A stretch of DNA of 22,188 bases from JARDZI01 sp041639705 (GTDB lineage: Bacteria; Bacillota; Clostridia; Clostridiales; Caloramatoraceae): assembly GCA_041639705.1 (NCBI GenBank), contig JBEQBT010000021.1, positions 1-22,188 of the forward strand, in the 5' to 3' direction. The notes beneath the pieces are model-generated. The model had not been told where the DNA came from. It saw only the letters and a list, made by a program, of their open reading frames with translations, and made no database searches. Positions 8,281-15,922 of this stretch are shown here, in pieces. A program made the position numbers and the translations under genes. Position 1 is the first letter of the stretch; every line of letters begins with the position of its first letter.

Positions 8281-8349
8281 GTATGACAAAAAAGCCTGAT
8301 GTCATCTATGAAACTGAGGGACTAAAAATTGAGGACTAAATCCCTCGAA

Positions 8350-8384
8350 AAGGCAAATGCCATGCGATCGAAGTCGCATGGCAT
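8350..8384 (-). terminator. Terminator downstream of the tRNA-Ser genes
   Basis: The arms ATGCCATGCGA (8357-8367) and TCGCATGGCAT (8374-8384) form a perfect 11-bp stem with a 6-nt loop. On the minus strand it is followed by TTTGCCTTTT. It lies 20 bp after the tRNA-Ser(GCU) 3' end, where a terminator is expected. Confidence 0.6.
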
Positions 8385-8403
8385 CTATATTCACCTAATT
8401 TGA

Positions 8404-8494
8404 TGGCGGAGAAGTGGGGATTCGAACCCCAGCTGGAGTAACCCCCACTAATGGTTTAGCAAACCATCCTCTTCGGCCACTTGAGTACTTCTCC
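8404..8494 (-). tRNA. tRNA-Ser(GCU)
   Basis: A type II tRNA with a long variable arm. The acceptor pair is GGAGAAG/CTTCTCC, the anticodon loop TTGCTAA carries GCT, the T-loop is GGTTCGAATCC, and the discriminator is G73 as expected for serine. The CCA end is encoded (8404-8406). It decodes AGC/AGU. It follows serS and a second tRNA-Ser gene on the same strand. Confidence 0.95.
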
Positions 8495-8506
8495 ACAAAT
8501 TTAAAA

Positions 8507-8597
8507 TGGCGGAGAGAGTGGGATTCGAACCCACGGTAGGGTTACCCCTACGCCGGTTTTCAAGACCGGTGCCTTAAACCAACTCGGCCATCTCTCC
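8507..8597 (-). tRNA. tRNA-Ser(UGA)
   Basis: A type II tRNA with acceptor GGAGAGA/TCTCTCC, anticodon loop CTTGAAA carrying TGA, a long variable arm, discriminator G and an encoded CCA (8507-8509). It decodes UCA and probably other UCN codons. It lies 72 bp after the serS stop and 12 bp before the other tRNA-Ser gene. Confidence 0.95.
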
Positions 8598-8669
8598 GTA
8601 TCGGACATTTTATATTATATCAGCTGCCTGAGTAACTGTCAATATAAAATGCCCTAGCATAATTGTAAA

Positions 8670-9953
8670 TCATCTGGTAATTCTATCTACGCCACCCATA
8701 TATGGTCTAAGTACCTCTGGAATTATTACACTTCCATCTGCCTGTTGGAAGTTCTCAAGTATGGCTGCGACTGTTCTTCCAACTGCAAGTCCTGAACCAT
8801 TAATAGTGTGAACATATCTTGGCTTATCCTTTTGATTTGCTTTAAATCTAATATTTGCCCTTCTTGCTTGATAATCCTCAAAGTTCGAGCAGCTTGATAT
8901 TTCAACATATTTACCATAGCTTGGCATCCACATTTCTATATCGTACTTCTTTGCTGCAGTGAAACCTAAATCTCCTGAACAGATTAGCACTACTCTGTAT
9001 GGTATTCCAAGAAGCTTAAGTACTTCCTCTGCATCATTTGTTAGTGCCTCAAGCTCTTCATATGATTTATCCGGATCAGTAAACTTCACTAGCTCAACCT
9101 TGTTAAACTGGTGCTGCCTTATTAGTCCCCTTGTATCTCTTCCTGCTGAGCCAGCCTCTGAACGGAAGCATGCAGTATATGCAGCATACTTTATAGGAAG
9201 GCTTTCTCCGTCTATTATGTCATCTCTAAAAAGGTTTGTTACTGGAACCTCGGCAGTTGGAACCAGAAAGTAATCCATATCTGCCAGCTTAAATGCATCC
9301 TCCTCAAACTTTGGAAGCTGGCCTGTTCCAGTCATGCTTTTTCTATTTACCATGAATGGAGGTAATATTTCAGTATAACCATGTTTACCTGTGTGTAAAT
9401 CCAGCATGAAGTTAATACAAGCTCTCTCAAGTCTTGCACCGAGTCCTTTATATACTGTAAATCTTGCCCCTGTTATCTTTCCTGCTGCTTCAAAGTCAAG
9501 TACTCCAAGGTTTGTCCCAATATCCCAATGGGCTTTTATATCGAAATCAAACTTTTTAGGTTCTCCCCATTTTCTAAGCTCCACATTATCCTCATTGGTT
9601 TTCCCTTGAGGTACATCAGGGTGTGGAATATTAGGAATTCTCAATAGAAGATATTCGATTTCCTCATCTACCTTTCCAAGTTCCTCATCATGTGTCTTTA
9701 TCTCGTCTGCTAATAACTTCATTTCTGCCATTATATCATCAACATTTTGACCTGCCTTTTTAAGCTTTGGAATCTCCTGCGATGCTGTGTTTCTCTTGTT
9801 TTTTAATGCCTCAACCTCAGCTATTATTTCTCTTCTTCTCTCATCAAGGTCAACTACCTTATCAATCATTTCTAGATCAAAGGCTTCCCCCCTGATTTTC
9901 ATAGCTTCCTTTACTTCCTCTTTATTGATTCTTAATCTTTTAATATCTAACAT
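8670..9953 (-). CDS. serS: Seryl-tRNA synthetase
   Basis: A 427-residue class II synthetase that charges tRNA-Ser (and tRNA-Sec where present) with serine in the cytoplasm. The N-terminal helical arm that grips the long variable arm of tRNA-Ser spans about 27-100. The catalytic core includes TAEVPVTN, the motif 2 region FRSEAGSAGRDTRGLIRQHQF, and motif 3 GSGLAVGRTVAAILENFQ near the C terminus. Length is normal. The start at 9953 has GAGGAGGAG 5-8 bp upstream. A T-box riboswitch 250 bp upstream controls it, and two tRNA-Ser genes follow it, so a serine charging module is grouped here. Confidence 0.98.
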   Translation of the reverse strand: MLDIKRLRINKEEVKEAMKIRGEAFDLEMIDKVVDLDERRREIIAEVEALKNKRNTASQEIPKLKKAGQNVDDIMAEMKLLADEIKTHDEELGKVDEEIEYLLLRIPNIPHPDVPQGKTNEDNVELRKWGEPKKFDFDIKAHWDIGTNLGVLDFEAAGKITGARFTVYKGLGARLERACINFMLDLHTGKHGYTEILPPFMVNRKSMTGTGQLPKFEEDAFKLADMDYFLVPTAEVPVTNLFRDDIIDGESLPIKYAAYTACFRSEAGSAGRDTRGLIRQHQFNKVELVKFTDPDKSYEELEALTNDAEEVLKLLGIPYRVVLICSGDLGFTAAKKYDIEMWMPSYGKYVEISSCSNFEDYQARRANIRFKANQKDKPRYVHTINGSGLAVGRTVAAILENFQQADGSVIIPEVLRPYMGGVDRITR

Positions 9954-10055
9954 TCAATCTCCTCCTCTATATTGGTATGTATTTTTTTCTGATTTTTTAT
10001 ACGTTTAAATTGGATTTCCTTCTATCATACTGATGGAAGTAGGTCCATCGAGTTT

Positions 10056-10084
10056 TAAGATCCTTCACTACGTTCAGGATGACA
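10056..10084. repeat. Dispersed hairpin-repeat core, copy 1 (serS leader)
   Basis: The 29-bp core opens with TAAGATCCTTCACTACG and ends with TTCAGGATGACA. It matches copies at 10776-10804 and 16814-16842. It sits between the T-box terminator and the serS start, in an otherwise featureless stretch of about 250 bp, so it becomes part of the serS mRNA leader. The opposite inverted half is too decayed to define. Confidence 0.7.
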
Positions 10085-10200
10085 GGACTAGTCTTTTATA
10101 GCAAGGGCGGGGAGTACTACATTCAAAATAACAGGAGTACTATGGTGAAAATGTCATGAATGATGGTTCGAATTGGCATCGCTCACATTTTTGCCAAATA

Positions 10201-10238
10201 AAAAAAACCTTCATCCCTAAAAAATAGGGACGAAAGGT
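10201..10238 (-). terminator. T-box-controlled terminator of serS
   Basis: On the minus strand ACCTTTCGTCCCTA pairs with TAGGGATGAAGGT around a short T loop, followed by at least seven T residues. It comes directly after the T-box sequence. When uncharged tRNA-Ser stabilises the antiterminator this hairpin should not form. Confidence 0.9.
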
Positions 10239-10426
10239 ATACTTCCGCGGTGCCACCCAGATTGACCATATGGTCCTCTTGCTGTGGTATAACGTCCACA
10301 AATCGTTTTGCTCCTCGCAAACCTTCAAGGGTGGATTCAATAAGACTAACTATCTGCTCACACCATCCGCAGACTCTCTTTAAACCAGAGCTTACCTACT
10401 ACTTCCTATCAACAGTTTGTTATATT
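10201..10426 (-). ncRNA. Serine T-box riboswitch leader of serS
   Basis: The diagnostic T-box TGGCACCGCGG lies at 10245-10255, followed by the terminator at 10207-10238. Upstream is a Stem I region with the conserved GGATGGTGTGAGCAG-like segment. A sequence GAATCCACC contains the candidate specifier codon UCC (Ser). The stem GTGG-N8-CCAC fits Stem III. The element senses charging of tRNA-Ser: uncharged tRNA pairs with the specifier and the T-box bulge and lets transcription enter serS. The specifier call is by eye and is the least certain part. Confidence 0.9.
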
Positions 10427-10432
10427 ATTAAT

Positions 10433-10460
10433 ATTATAGCACTTTATTTCCATATTGCAA
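10433..10460 (-). promoter_or_regulatory. Promoter of the T-box-serS transcript
   Basis: On the minus strand TTGCAA (10455-10460) and TATAAT (10433-10438) are 16 bp apart. The predicted start falls just before the T-box Stem I. Confidence 0.7.
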
Positions 10461-10540
10461 GATTTATATTTTAAAATAAATTTCTATATTTATGTATAAA
10501 ATCCCAATAGCTTGTCTACAATTAAAGTGGAGGGGTTAAA

Positions 10541-10720
10541 ATGAGTGAGGTCGATATTTTATACCAGATTTCAAACTTAAAGGAAATCGACTATAAAAAT
10601 ACCCTTGTATTAACAAGCCTAGTTGAGCTTTTAATTGAAAAGGGGATTATTACAAGAAAGGAATTAGTCTGTAAAACCAAGGAATTAGATAATATCGCAT
10701 TTACACTAGATGATGACTAG
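10541..10720 (+). CDS. Small protein of unknown function, 59 residues
   Basis: ATG 10541 is preceded by GGAGGGG at 8 bp, an excellent ribosome binding site, and the frame runs to TAG 10720. The protein begins MSEVDILYQISNLKE and is mostly helical and charged, with a central LVELLIEKGIITRKEL segment and an acidic end (LDDD). No membrane segment, signal or metal motif is seen. It is the only apparently intact plus-strand gene in the window and diverges from serS. I do not recognise a named family. The start signal and codon use make it a likely real gene. Confidence 0.7.
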   Translation: MSEVDILYQISNLKEIDYKNTLVLTSLVELLIEKGIITRKELVCKTKELDNIAFTLDDD

Positions 10721-10727
10721 TATTTCA

Positions 10728-10804
10728 TGCAATCCTGAGTATAGTACGAGGAAAAATCTTTCCGCTAGGTTCCTATAAGATCCTTCACTGTGTTCAGGAT
10801 GACA
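10728..10804. repeat. Dispersed hairpin-repeat, copy 2
   Basis: The core at 10776-10804 matches copy 1 at nearly every position (TTCACTGTG instead of TTCACTACG). A decayed inverted half (ATCCTGAG...AATCTTT) lies at 10728-10761, giving a hairpin. A downstream segment CATAGCAATGACA (about 10822-10834) also matches the right end of copy 3. It fills most of the spacer between the small gene and the UPF0182 terminator. Confidence 0.65.
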
Positions 10805-10862
10805 TGGGTGGATATAGACATAGCAATGACAATGCCTACAGCTTTGTCAAATAGAAATAGTT

Positions 10863-10896
10863 AAAAAATTAGCCTGGAAAATTCATCCCAGGCTAA
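10863..10896 (-). terminator. Intrinsic terminator of the niaR-UPF0182 operon
   Basis: TTAGCCTGG and CCAGGCTAA form a perfect 9-bp stem with a 10-nt loop, followed on the minus strand by six T residues. It starts 6 bp after the UPF0182 stop codon. Confidence 0.92.
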
Positions 10897-10901
10897 CCTT
10901 T

Positions 10902-13607
10902 TTATTGCCCCGCACTATCCTTTAACTGATTTAATACGCCTTCAAGCTCTTTAATATATCCTCCATATCCAGCCCAATCTCCAGACTGCTGTGCCTGTTT
11001 TGATTTTTCATACAGATCTGCTGCCTTAAGGATTAGACTGTTTATATCAGTTTGTGTACCAGGTGTCGTTTCTGTTGGTGTTGGAGTAATTGTTCCTGGC
11101 TGTTCTACCTTTGCATTAAAAAGCTTTGCAAAGGCCAAGGAAATATTATCCTCCATTACAATTTTTTCTCCCAAACCTACTATTACCTTTTTAAGTTCAG
11201 GTAAGCTATTTCCGGTACCAGCCCTTAAATAAAGAGGCCTTACATAGATTAGAGCATTTTTTATTGGTATTATATTGGTTTCCCCTAATATTACCTGTGA
11301 TCCCTTCTGGTCCCAAAGAGCTAATTGCCTTGAGATTTCAGTATCAGTATTTAGCCTTGAATTAAACTGCTGTGGACCATAAATGGATTTTTCCTTAGGA
11401 AATTTAACCAATGTCATCTGTGCTAAATTATCAGCATCCATCTTAACTGCAAGCCAGGATACCATATTCTCCTTTTTAGCCACTGTAAATGGTATTGTCA
11501 GTACAAGCTCTTCCTTTGTTTCACCTGGAAGTCTCATCACCTGATATACCGCATCCACATCCACCTCACTGGTATCACTTGACTTTTTCTTTGCAATGCT
11601 CCATAGGTCCTCACTATTATAAAATACTGCTGGATTATCCATATGATACTTTTCATATACCTTTGACTGGGTCATGAATACATCCTCCGAATACCTTAGA
11701 TGATCCTTAATATCCTTAGGCATCTGGCTTATATCCTTAAAAAGTCCACTGTAAATTTTCCCAATAGTTTTGGCTACTGCATCACTATTATCTGTTAGAT
11801 AGAAGTCAACCTTTCCGTCGTATGCATCTATAACTACCTTTATTGAGTTTCTTATATAATTTATTCCATTGTATGTCTCTGCATATGGAAATCTGTTTGA
11901 GGTAGTATATGCATCAATTACCCAGTATAGCTTCCCGTCGGATATAACTAAATATGGGTCATTGTCATAGTTTATAAATGGAGCTATTTTTTTGACTCTT
12001 TCTAATATATTTCTATTTAGAATTATTTTACTATCTGAAGTTACATCATTGGATAATAGGAAATTAAGACTTCCTTCATTTAATGCAAACAGCAGCTTAT
12101 TAAATGCAGTCATTTTTATACCTGCTGCACCAGTATATTTTGTTTTTGCTTCACTATTTTCTGCAGGATAATCTATCTCCTGATCCTTCTTTCCTACTAC
12201 TACATAATCATAATCAAGTTCTCCAAAATACAGCTGTGGTCTATCAATTTTTATATCATTGCCTGATGTTGGAATATCTTTTATTATAAATTCAGGTAAC
12301 CCTGATGAATTAACCGTATTTGTATATGACATTACAGCACCATAACCATGTGTATAGTAAAGGTGAAGATTCTGCCAGGTTTGAAACTTAGCTTCCCTAC
12401 TTGTATTATCAAGCTCTCTAGCTGCAATAAACACCTGCCTTGTCTTTCCATCTATTACATACCTGTCTATGTCCACATCATTAAACTTATAGTAATTTCT
12501 TATTGCCTGTATTTGATTAAACACCTGTAATGACTGGGAAAACTCATTTATTCTTATGTTATCTATTGTATCATTGTTTTCATTTATGTCCTTTTGAACA
12601 AGTGTGTTATCAACAGTAAATGGAGTTTCTTTTATGTTTTCAAGTCCAAATGCCTTCCTTGTCATGTCTATGTTATATGTAAGATAGGGAATTTCCTTGT
12701 CCCTGGCATTAGGTGAAACCACAAATCTTTCAACTATTCCAGAAACCAGTGTCTCTGAAACTATTAGCACTACTATGAATATTGCAGTGTAAACAACCCA
12801 TCTGATCCTTTTTCTAATAATAGCAACAGCTACAACTAATGCTGACACAATGCACAGTATAGCAATTATTTTAAACATAGGAAGTGATACATGAACATCC
12901 GTATAGCTTGCACCAAATGCAATTCCCCTTGGAGAGTATACAAGGTTTAATGCTTTTATATAGAACACTCCAGAAAGAAGGATTAAAAGTATAGCACCTA
13001 AAACAGATAGCTGTTTCACAGCAAACCTTGTCTGTGGACTATTATCACCCTTTATATAATCCATAAATCCAGAAAATCCATCCTTCATTTTAAGCATACT
13101 GTAAAATAATAATGTAACTGCTATTAGTAGTATTATAACTGTTATTAGTACTCCTAATACTGCATTGATTAATGGCAGCTTGAATATATAAAATCCTGCA
13201 TCATACCCGAATAATGGGTCCTTTATTCCAAAATCAGTTGAGTTAAAATATTCTAGTATTCTGTACCAGAATACATCTGTAAAAAGGAGTGAAACTATGA
13301 ATGACAATACAAGTGATGCAAAAAAAATGATTTTATTGTGCATCCCTGTCTCCTTCTTGTCATATACCTGGTTGTTCATATTCAGATAACCTTTTTTTAG
13401 ATATCTAATATATATGAGTATTAATAAAAACAACACTACAAATGCTGGCCCAAATATCACGGCCTTGGCTTTTAAAGATGTAAAAAACACACCTATATAT
13501 CCAACTTCGTTGAACCATTGGTAATCAACGAAGAAACTGGAAAATATTCCGACAAGTACAATCAGCGCTAGAACCCCGATCAAAACTTTAATTAATGTTT
13601 TTTTCAC
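10902..13607 (-). CDS. UPF0182 family large membrane protein
   Basis: A 901-residue protein of the UPF0182/COG1615 family, whose function is unknown. The first third has about seven membrane helices (near 7-29, 50-67, 93-112, 148-170, 200-220, 244-263 and 268-290). A long extracellular domain follows, with family-like text such as YTHGYGAVMSYTN (about 414-426). A Thr/Pro-rich linker near 835-850 leads to a short helical tail. The start is GTG at 13607; its AGGAGGGG site lies within the last codons of niaR, so the two genes are translationally coupled. The link to a nicotinate repressor gives no obvious function, since no NAD or niacin genes are in the window. Family identity is strong. Confidence 0.9.
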   Translation of the reverse strand: MKKTLIKVLIGVLALIVLVGIFSSFFVDYQWFNEVGYIGVFFTSLKAKAVIFGPAFVVLFLLILIYIRYLKKGYLNMNNQVYDKKETGMHNKIIFFASLVLSFIVSLLFTDVFWYRILEYFNSTDFGIKDPLFGYDAGFYIFKLPLINAVLGVLITVIILLIAVTLLFYSMLKMKDGFSGFMDYIKGDNSPQTRFAVKQLSVLGAILLILLSGVFYIKALNLVYSPRGIAFGASYTDVHVSLPMFKIIAILCIVSALVVAVAIIRKRIRWVVYTAIFIVVLIVSETLVSGIVERFVVSPNARDKEIPYLTYNIDMTRKAFGLENIKETPFTVDNTLVQKDINENNDTIDNIRINEFSQSLQVFNQIQAIRNYYKFNDVDIDRYVIDGKTRQVFIAARELDNTSREAKFQTWQNLHLYYTHGYGAVMSYTNTVNSSGLPEFIIKDIPTSGNDIKIDRPQLYFGELDYDYVVVGKKDQEIDYPAENSEAKTKYTGAAGIKMTAFNKLLFALNEGSLNFLLSNDVTSDSKIILNRNILERVKKIAPFINYDNDPYLVISDGKLYWVIDAYTTSNRFPYAETYNGINYIRNSIKVVIDAYDGKVDFYLTDNSDAVAKTIGKIYSGLFKDISQMPKDIKDHLRYSEDVFMTQSKVYEKYHMDNPAVFYNSEDLWSIAKKKSSDTSEVDVDAVYQVMRLPGETKEELVLTIPFTVAKKENMVSWLAVKMDADNLAQMTLVKFPKEKSIYGPQQFNSRLNTDTEISRQLALWDQKGSQVILGETNIIPIKNALIYVRPLYLRAGTGNSLPELKKVIVGLGEKIVMEDNISLAFAKLFNAKVEQPGTITPTPTETTPGTQTDINSLILKAADLYEKSKQAQQSGDWAGYGGYIKELEGVLNQLKDSAGQ

Positions 13608-13613
13608 TTTATA

Positions 13614-14135
13614 TTACCCCTCCTGAGTTATTAAATATCCCTTTTCTTCAAGGGCTTGTATTATTCTATTCATTACCTCATTATCCTCTGCTTCAATTGT
13701 GTGTATGTGTACTCCTTGAGTCAGCTGGGATAATGGTTTTGAGCCTTCTTGGTTAATTTTTTTCATAAATTGCTCAACATCAAACAAAGACTTTAGCTGG
13801 AGTCTTCCTGTTATTTCACCATATATTTTATGCTCAATTGTTACATCAAGCACCCTGCCTCCCATGTTAACTATAGTCTTTAATTCATCCTCCATGTCCC
13901 GCTCGTTGTGCCTTACTGCAATAACCCTTTTCACATTTTCCAAATTAGCGCTTATTAGCATATATCCCTGGGGAGTTGCTATAATATCACTACCCTCTGC
14001 CCTTAAAAGAGCTATATCCTGAACTATAACCTGTCTTGAGACATCAAATTGAGTTGATAACTCCCCTCCCTTAAAGGGTCTTTGGTTATTCTTAAGCAAG
14101 TATAGAATTTTACTTCTTCTTTCCTCCCCTTTCAT
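13614..14135 (-). CDS. niaR: NiaR-type transcriptional repressor (HTH plus 3H domain)
   Basis: A 173-residue regulator. The N-terminal winged helix (about 1-60) includes the recognition stretch FDVSRQVIVQDIALLRAEG. The C-terminal 3H domain (about 70-170) carries H76, H102, H143 and H145, the histidines that bind a metal near the nicotinic acid pocket in the T. maritima homologue. The family represses niacin uptake and de novo NAD synthesis genes when nicotinate is present. An AGGAGG site stands 7 bp before ATG 14135. It forms an operon with the UPF0182 gene, starting 6 bp apart. No NAD genes are seen nearby, so its targets must be elsewhere. Confidence 0.92.
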   Translation of the reverse strand: MKGEERRSKILYLLKNNQRPFKGGELSTQFDVSRQVIVQDIALLRAEGSDIIATPQGYMLISANLENVKRVIAVRHNERDMEDELKTIVNMGGRVLDVTIEHKIYGEITGRLQLKSLFDVEQFMKKINQEGSKPLSQLTQGVHIHTIEAEDNEVMNRIIQALEEKGYLITQEG

Positions 14136-14165
14136 ATTTATCCTCCTCGACTATTTCTTTCATAT

Positions 14166-14171
14166 ATTATA
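14166..14171 (-). promoter_or_regulatory. -10 element of the niaR operon promoter
   Basis: A perfect TATAAT lies 30 bp upstream of the niaR start on the minus strand. No good -35 box is seen at 16-18 bp, because the preceding gene's terminator occupies that stretch. Low confidence in exact usage. Confidence 0.45.
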
Positions 14172-14182
14172 CTACAATATAT

Positions 14183-14221
14183 AATAAAAAGGTATTGTAT
14201 ATCTTTTAATACACAATACCT
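14183..14221 (-). terminator. Terminator of the regulator-lipoprotein operon
   Basis: The arms at 14190-14202 and 14209-14221 pair over 13 bp with one G-T wobble around a 6-nt loop. TTTTTATT follows on the minus strand. It begins directly after the lipoprotein stop codon and separates it from niaR. Confidence 0.88.
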
Positions 14222-14222
14222 G

Positions 14223-15110
14223 CTACTGGGCTGTAGACCAGTCAGCCATCCATATTCCTTCTATTTTTACAGTGTTAAAGTATACAGTATTTATTATCTT
14301 TTTACTTCCATCTGAATTCAAGGTGTAAAAATTCACCTTAACCCTTGCCTTTACTCCTGTGCTATCTGGTGTATAATCTTCAACAGTAAATTTCTGATTA
14401 GTAAATCCAAGTTGCTTAACCTCTTCCATTTCAACCACATAGTCAGCAAAATATTTTCTGTCCGTATTATTAGAATCATCGGATAATAACAAATATGCAT
14501 CAAGCCATTTCCCCTGGCTCTCCAGTGTCATCTGAAGGTTTAATACTTCTGTTGGGTTAAGTGTCTTATTTCTTTTAAATAACGCTCTATTTCTACCTAT
14601 AGGCTTATTAAATGTCATATGTCCTGCTAGGGTACTTTCAAGCTTGTTATCTATTTTAAATAAAACTCTATTTACTCCTGGTACTTCTGTTAATGAGTCT
14701 ACAATTGTATATATACTCATGAGTTCCCCAGTAACACCACCAGGATGATTCTTCTTAAACTCACCTGATAGGTTAACCGTTACTGTATCTCCACTCCTTG
14801 AAGCTGATAAAAGCTTTGTCCCTGGAGGAATTGGGGAAACTCCAGATACTGATAGAGGTCCCCTTAAGAGCTCTTTAATTATTGTTTTCTCAAGTGATGT
14901 ATCAAACTGAACAATTCTTTCCTCTGGAATCAAATAGGACTGGGTGGAGTCTGGAAAATATAATAGGATAGGTAGTTTACCTTTATATTGTGTGGACTTC
15001 GAAATAGCTCCAGAATTCTTCTCCTCATTTTCCCGTTGTAGAAACCCTAATCTACAGCTAGAGAATAAAATACTAATTATTATTAATAGGATAGGCGTGG
15101 TTTTTTTCAC
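14223..15110 (-). CDS. GerMN-domain lipoprotein
   Basis: I choose GTG 15110 as the start, giving 295 residues, because it yields a typical lipoprotein leader (KKTTPILLIIISILFSSC) with the acylated Cys at residue 19 and a GGGAG site upstream. A longer TTG frame from 15179 would add 23 residues and overlap the regulator gene. The GerMN domain (about 50-160, with LLRGP, PPGTKLLS and VNLSGEF) is shared with the spore germination and sporulation protein GerM and with LpqB-like proteins. A second, NTF2-like region of about 120 residues fills the C terminus. It should sit on the outer face of the membrane. Its gene partner is an atypical response regulator. Role in spore formation or envelope stress is inference only. 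Confidence 0.85.
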   Translation of the reverse strand: MKKTTPILLIIISILFSSCRLGFLQRENEEKNSGAISKSTQYKGKLPILLYFPDSTQSYLIPEERIVQFDTSLEKTIIKELLRGPLSVSGVSPIPPGTKLLSASRSGDTVTVNLSGEFKKNHPGGVTGELMSIYTIVDSLTEVPGVNRVLFKIDNKLESTLAGHMTFNKPIGRNRALFKRNKTLNPTEVLNLQMTLESQGKWLDAYLLLSDDSNNTDRKYFADYVVEMEEVKQLGFTNQKFTVEDYTPDSTGVKARVKVNFYTLNSDGSKKIINTVYFNTVKIEGIWMADWSTAQ

Positions 15111-15156
15111 AGCTAAAACACTCCCTGCAATTTTTTTACCTCTATCCCCCAGTTTA

Positions 15157-15840
15157 TTACCTCTTATAGAAATATCCAACTCCCCACTTTGTCATAATAT
15201 ATTGGGGATTAGCTGGATCCTTTTCAATTTTTTCTCTAAGCCTTCTAACATGAACATCAACTGTTCTGGAATCGCCATAATAATCATAACCCCATATAAT
15301 CTCAAGAAGAGTTTCTCTATTATATATTTTCCCTGGATTTGTTACTAATAAAAATAAAATATCATATTCCTTTGAGGTAAGTTCCACATGTCGACCTGCG
15401 ACATTTACCTTTCTGGATGTAATATCAATTGCAACATCTCTAACATTTATTATGTCATTTTTACTTGAAACATACTCATATGCTCTTCTAATCAAAGCTT
15501 TTATTCTAGCCCTAAGCTCTTGTATTTTAATCGGTTTTATCACATAATCATCCGCTCCAAGTTCAAATCCTCTAATCTTATCCTCATCTTTACAATCCTC
15601 AGACATTAGTATAACTGGTACATGGGACTTTTCTCTAATTTTTTTAAGCACAGTTAAGCCATCCAACCCTGAAAGGATAGTGTTTATTATAATTAAATTA
15701 TATATATTTTCTTCTATGTTCTTTAAAGCCTGCTGGCTATTACATGAAATATTAACTATATACTTATCCTGTTCAAGGTTACTCTTAATGTGTTTTGTAA
15801 GCGTTTCATCCTCATTAATAACAAGAACCCTGTAATTCAC
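15157..15840 (-). CDS. OmpR-family response regulator with non-canonical receiver (Asp to Asn)
   Basis: A 227-residue DNA-binding regulator, receiver domain 1-120 and winged-helix output 128-225 (LTSKEYDILFLLVTNPGKI, then SRTVDVHVRRLREKI). The receiver keeps the switch residues S80 and K102, but the usual phospho-acceptor position after the hydrophobic strand reads IIINTILSGLDG, so N53 replaces Asp. The acidic pocket is also altered (INEDE instead of VDDE). It probably works without phosphorylation. The start is GTG 15840 with GAGGGAGGG upstream. No histidine kinase is nearby. It is followed by a GerMN lipoprotein gene, and its leader carries three strong hairpins. Confidence 0.92.
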   Translation of the reverse strand: MNYRVLVINEDETLTKHIKSNLEQDKYIVNISCNSQQALKNIEENIYNLIIINTILSGLDGLTVLKKIREKSHVPVILMSEDCKDEDKIRGFELGADDYVIKPIKIQELRARIKALIRRAYEYVSSKNDIINVRDVAIDITSRKVNVAGRHVELTSKEYDILFLLVTNPGKIYNRETLLEIIWGYDYYGDSRTVDVHVRRLREKIEKDPANPQYIMTKWGVGYFYKR

Positions 15841-15922
15841 AAATATCCCTCCCTCGAAAAGATTTTTATTTAATAAAAATCTTATAACCTATTTAAAGCC
15901 ATATAATTTATCAATTTCTAAG

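Noticed and set aside
7894..8286. Plus-strand ORF of 130 codons
   Set aside because: It is antisense to protein-like minus-strand text, ends in the tRNA-like T-arm, and lacks a ribosome binding site.
8259..8286. Complete tRNA gene
   Set aside because: Only the T-arm and 3' acceptor side look right; no matching 5' acceptor, D-arm or anticodon arm lies upstream, so it is at most a fragment.
10140..10340. Minus-strand ORF of 66 codons
   Set aside because: It lies across the T-box, its terminator and the following spacer, which are fully explained as RNA.
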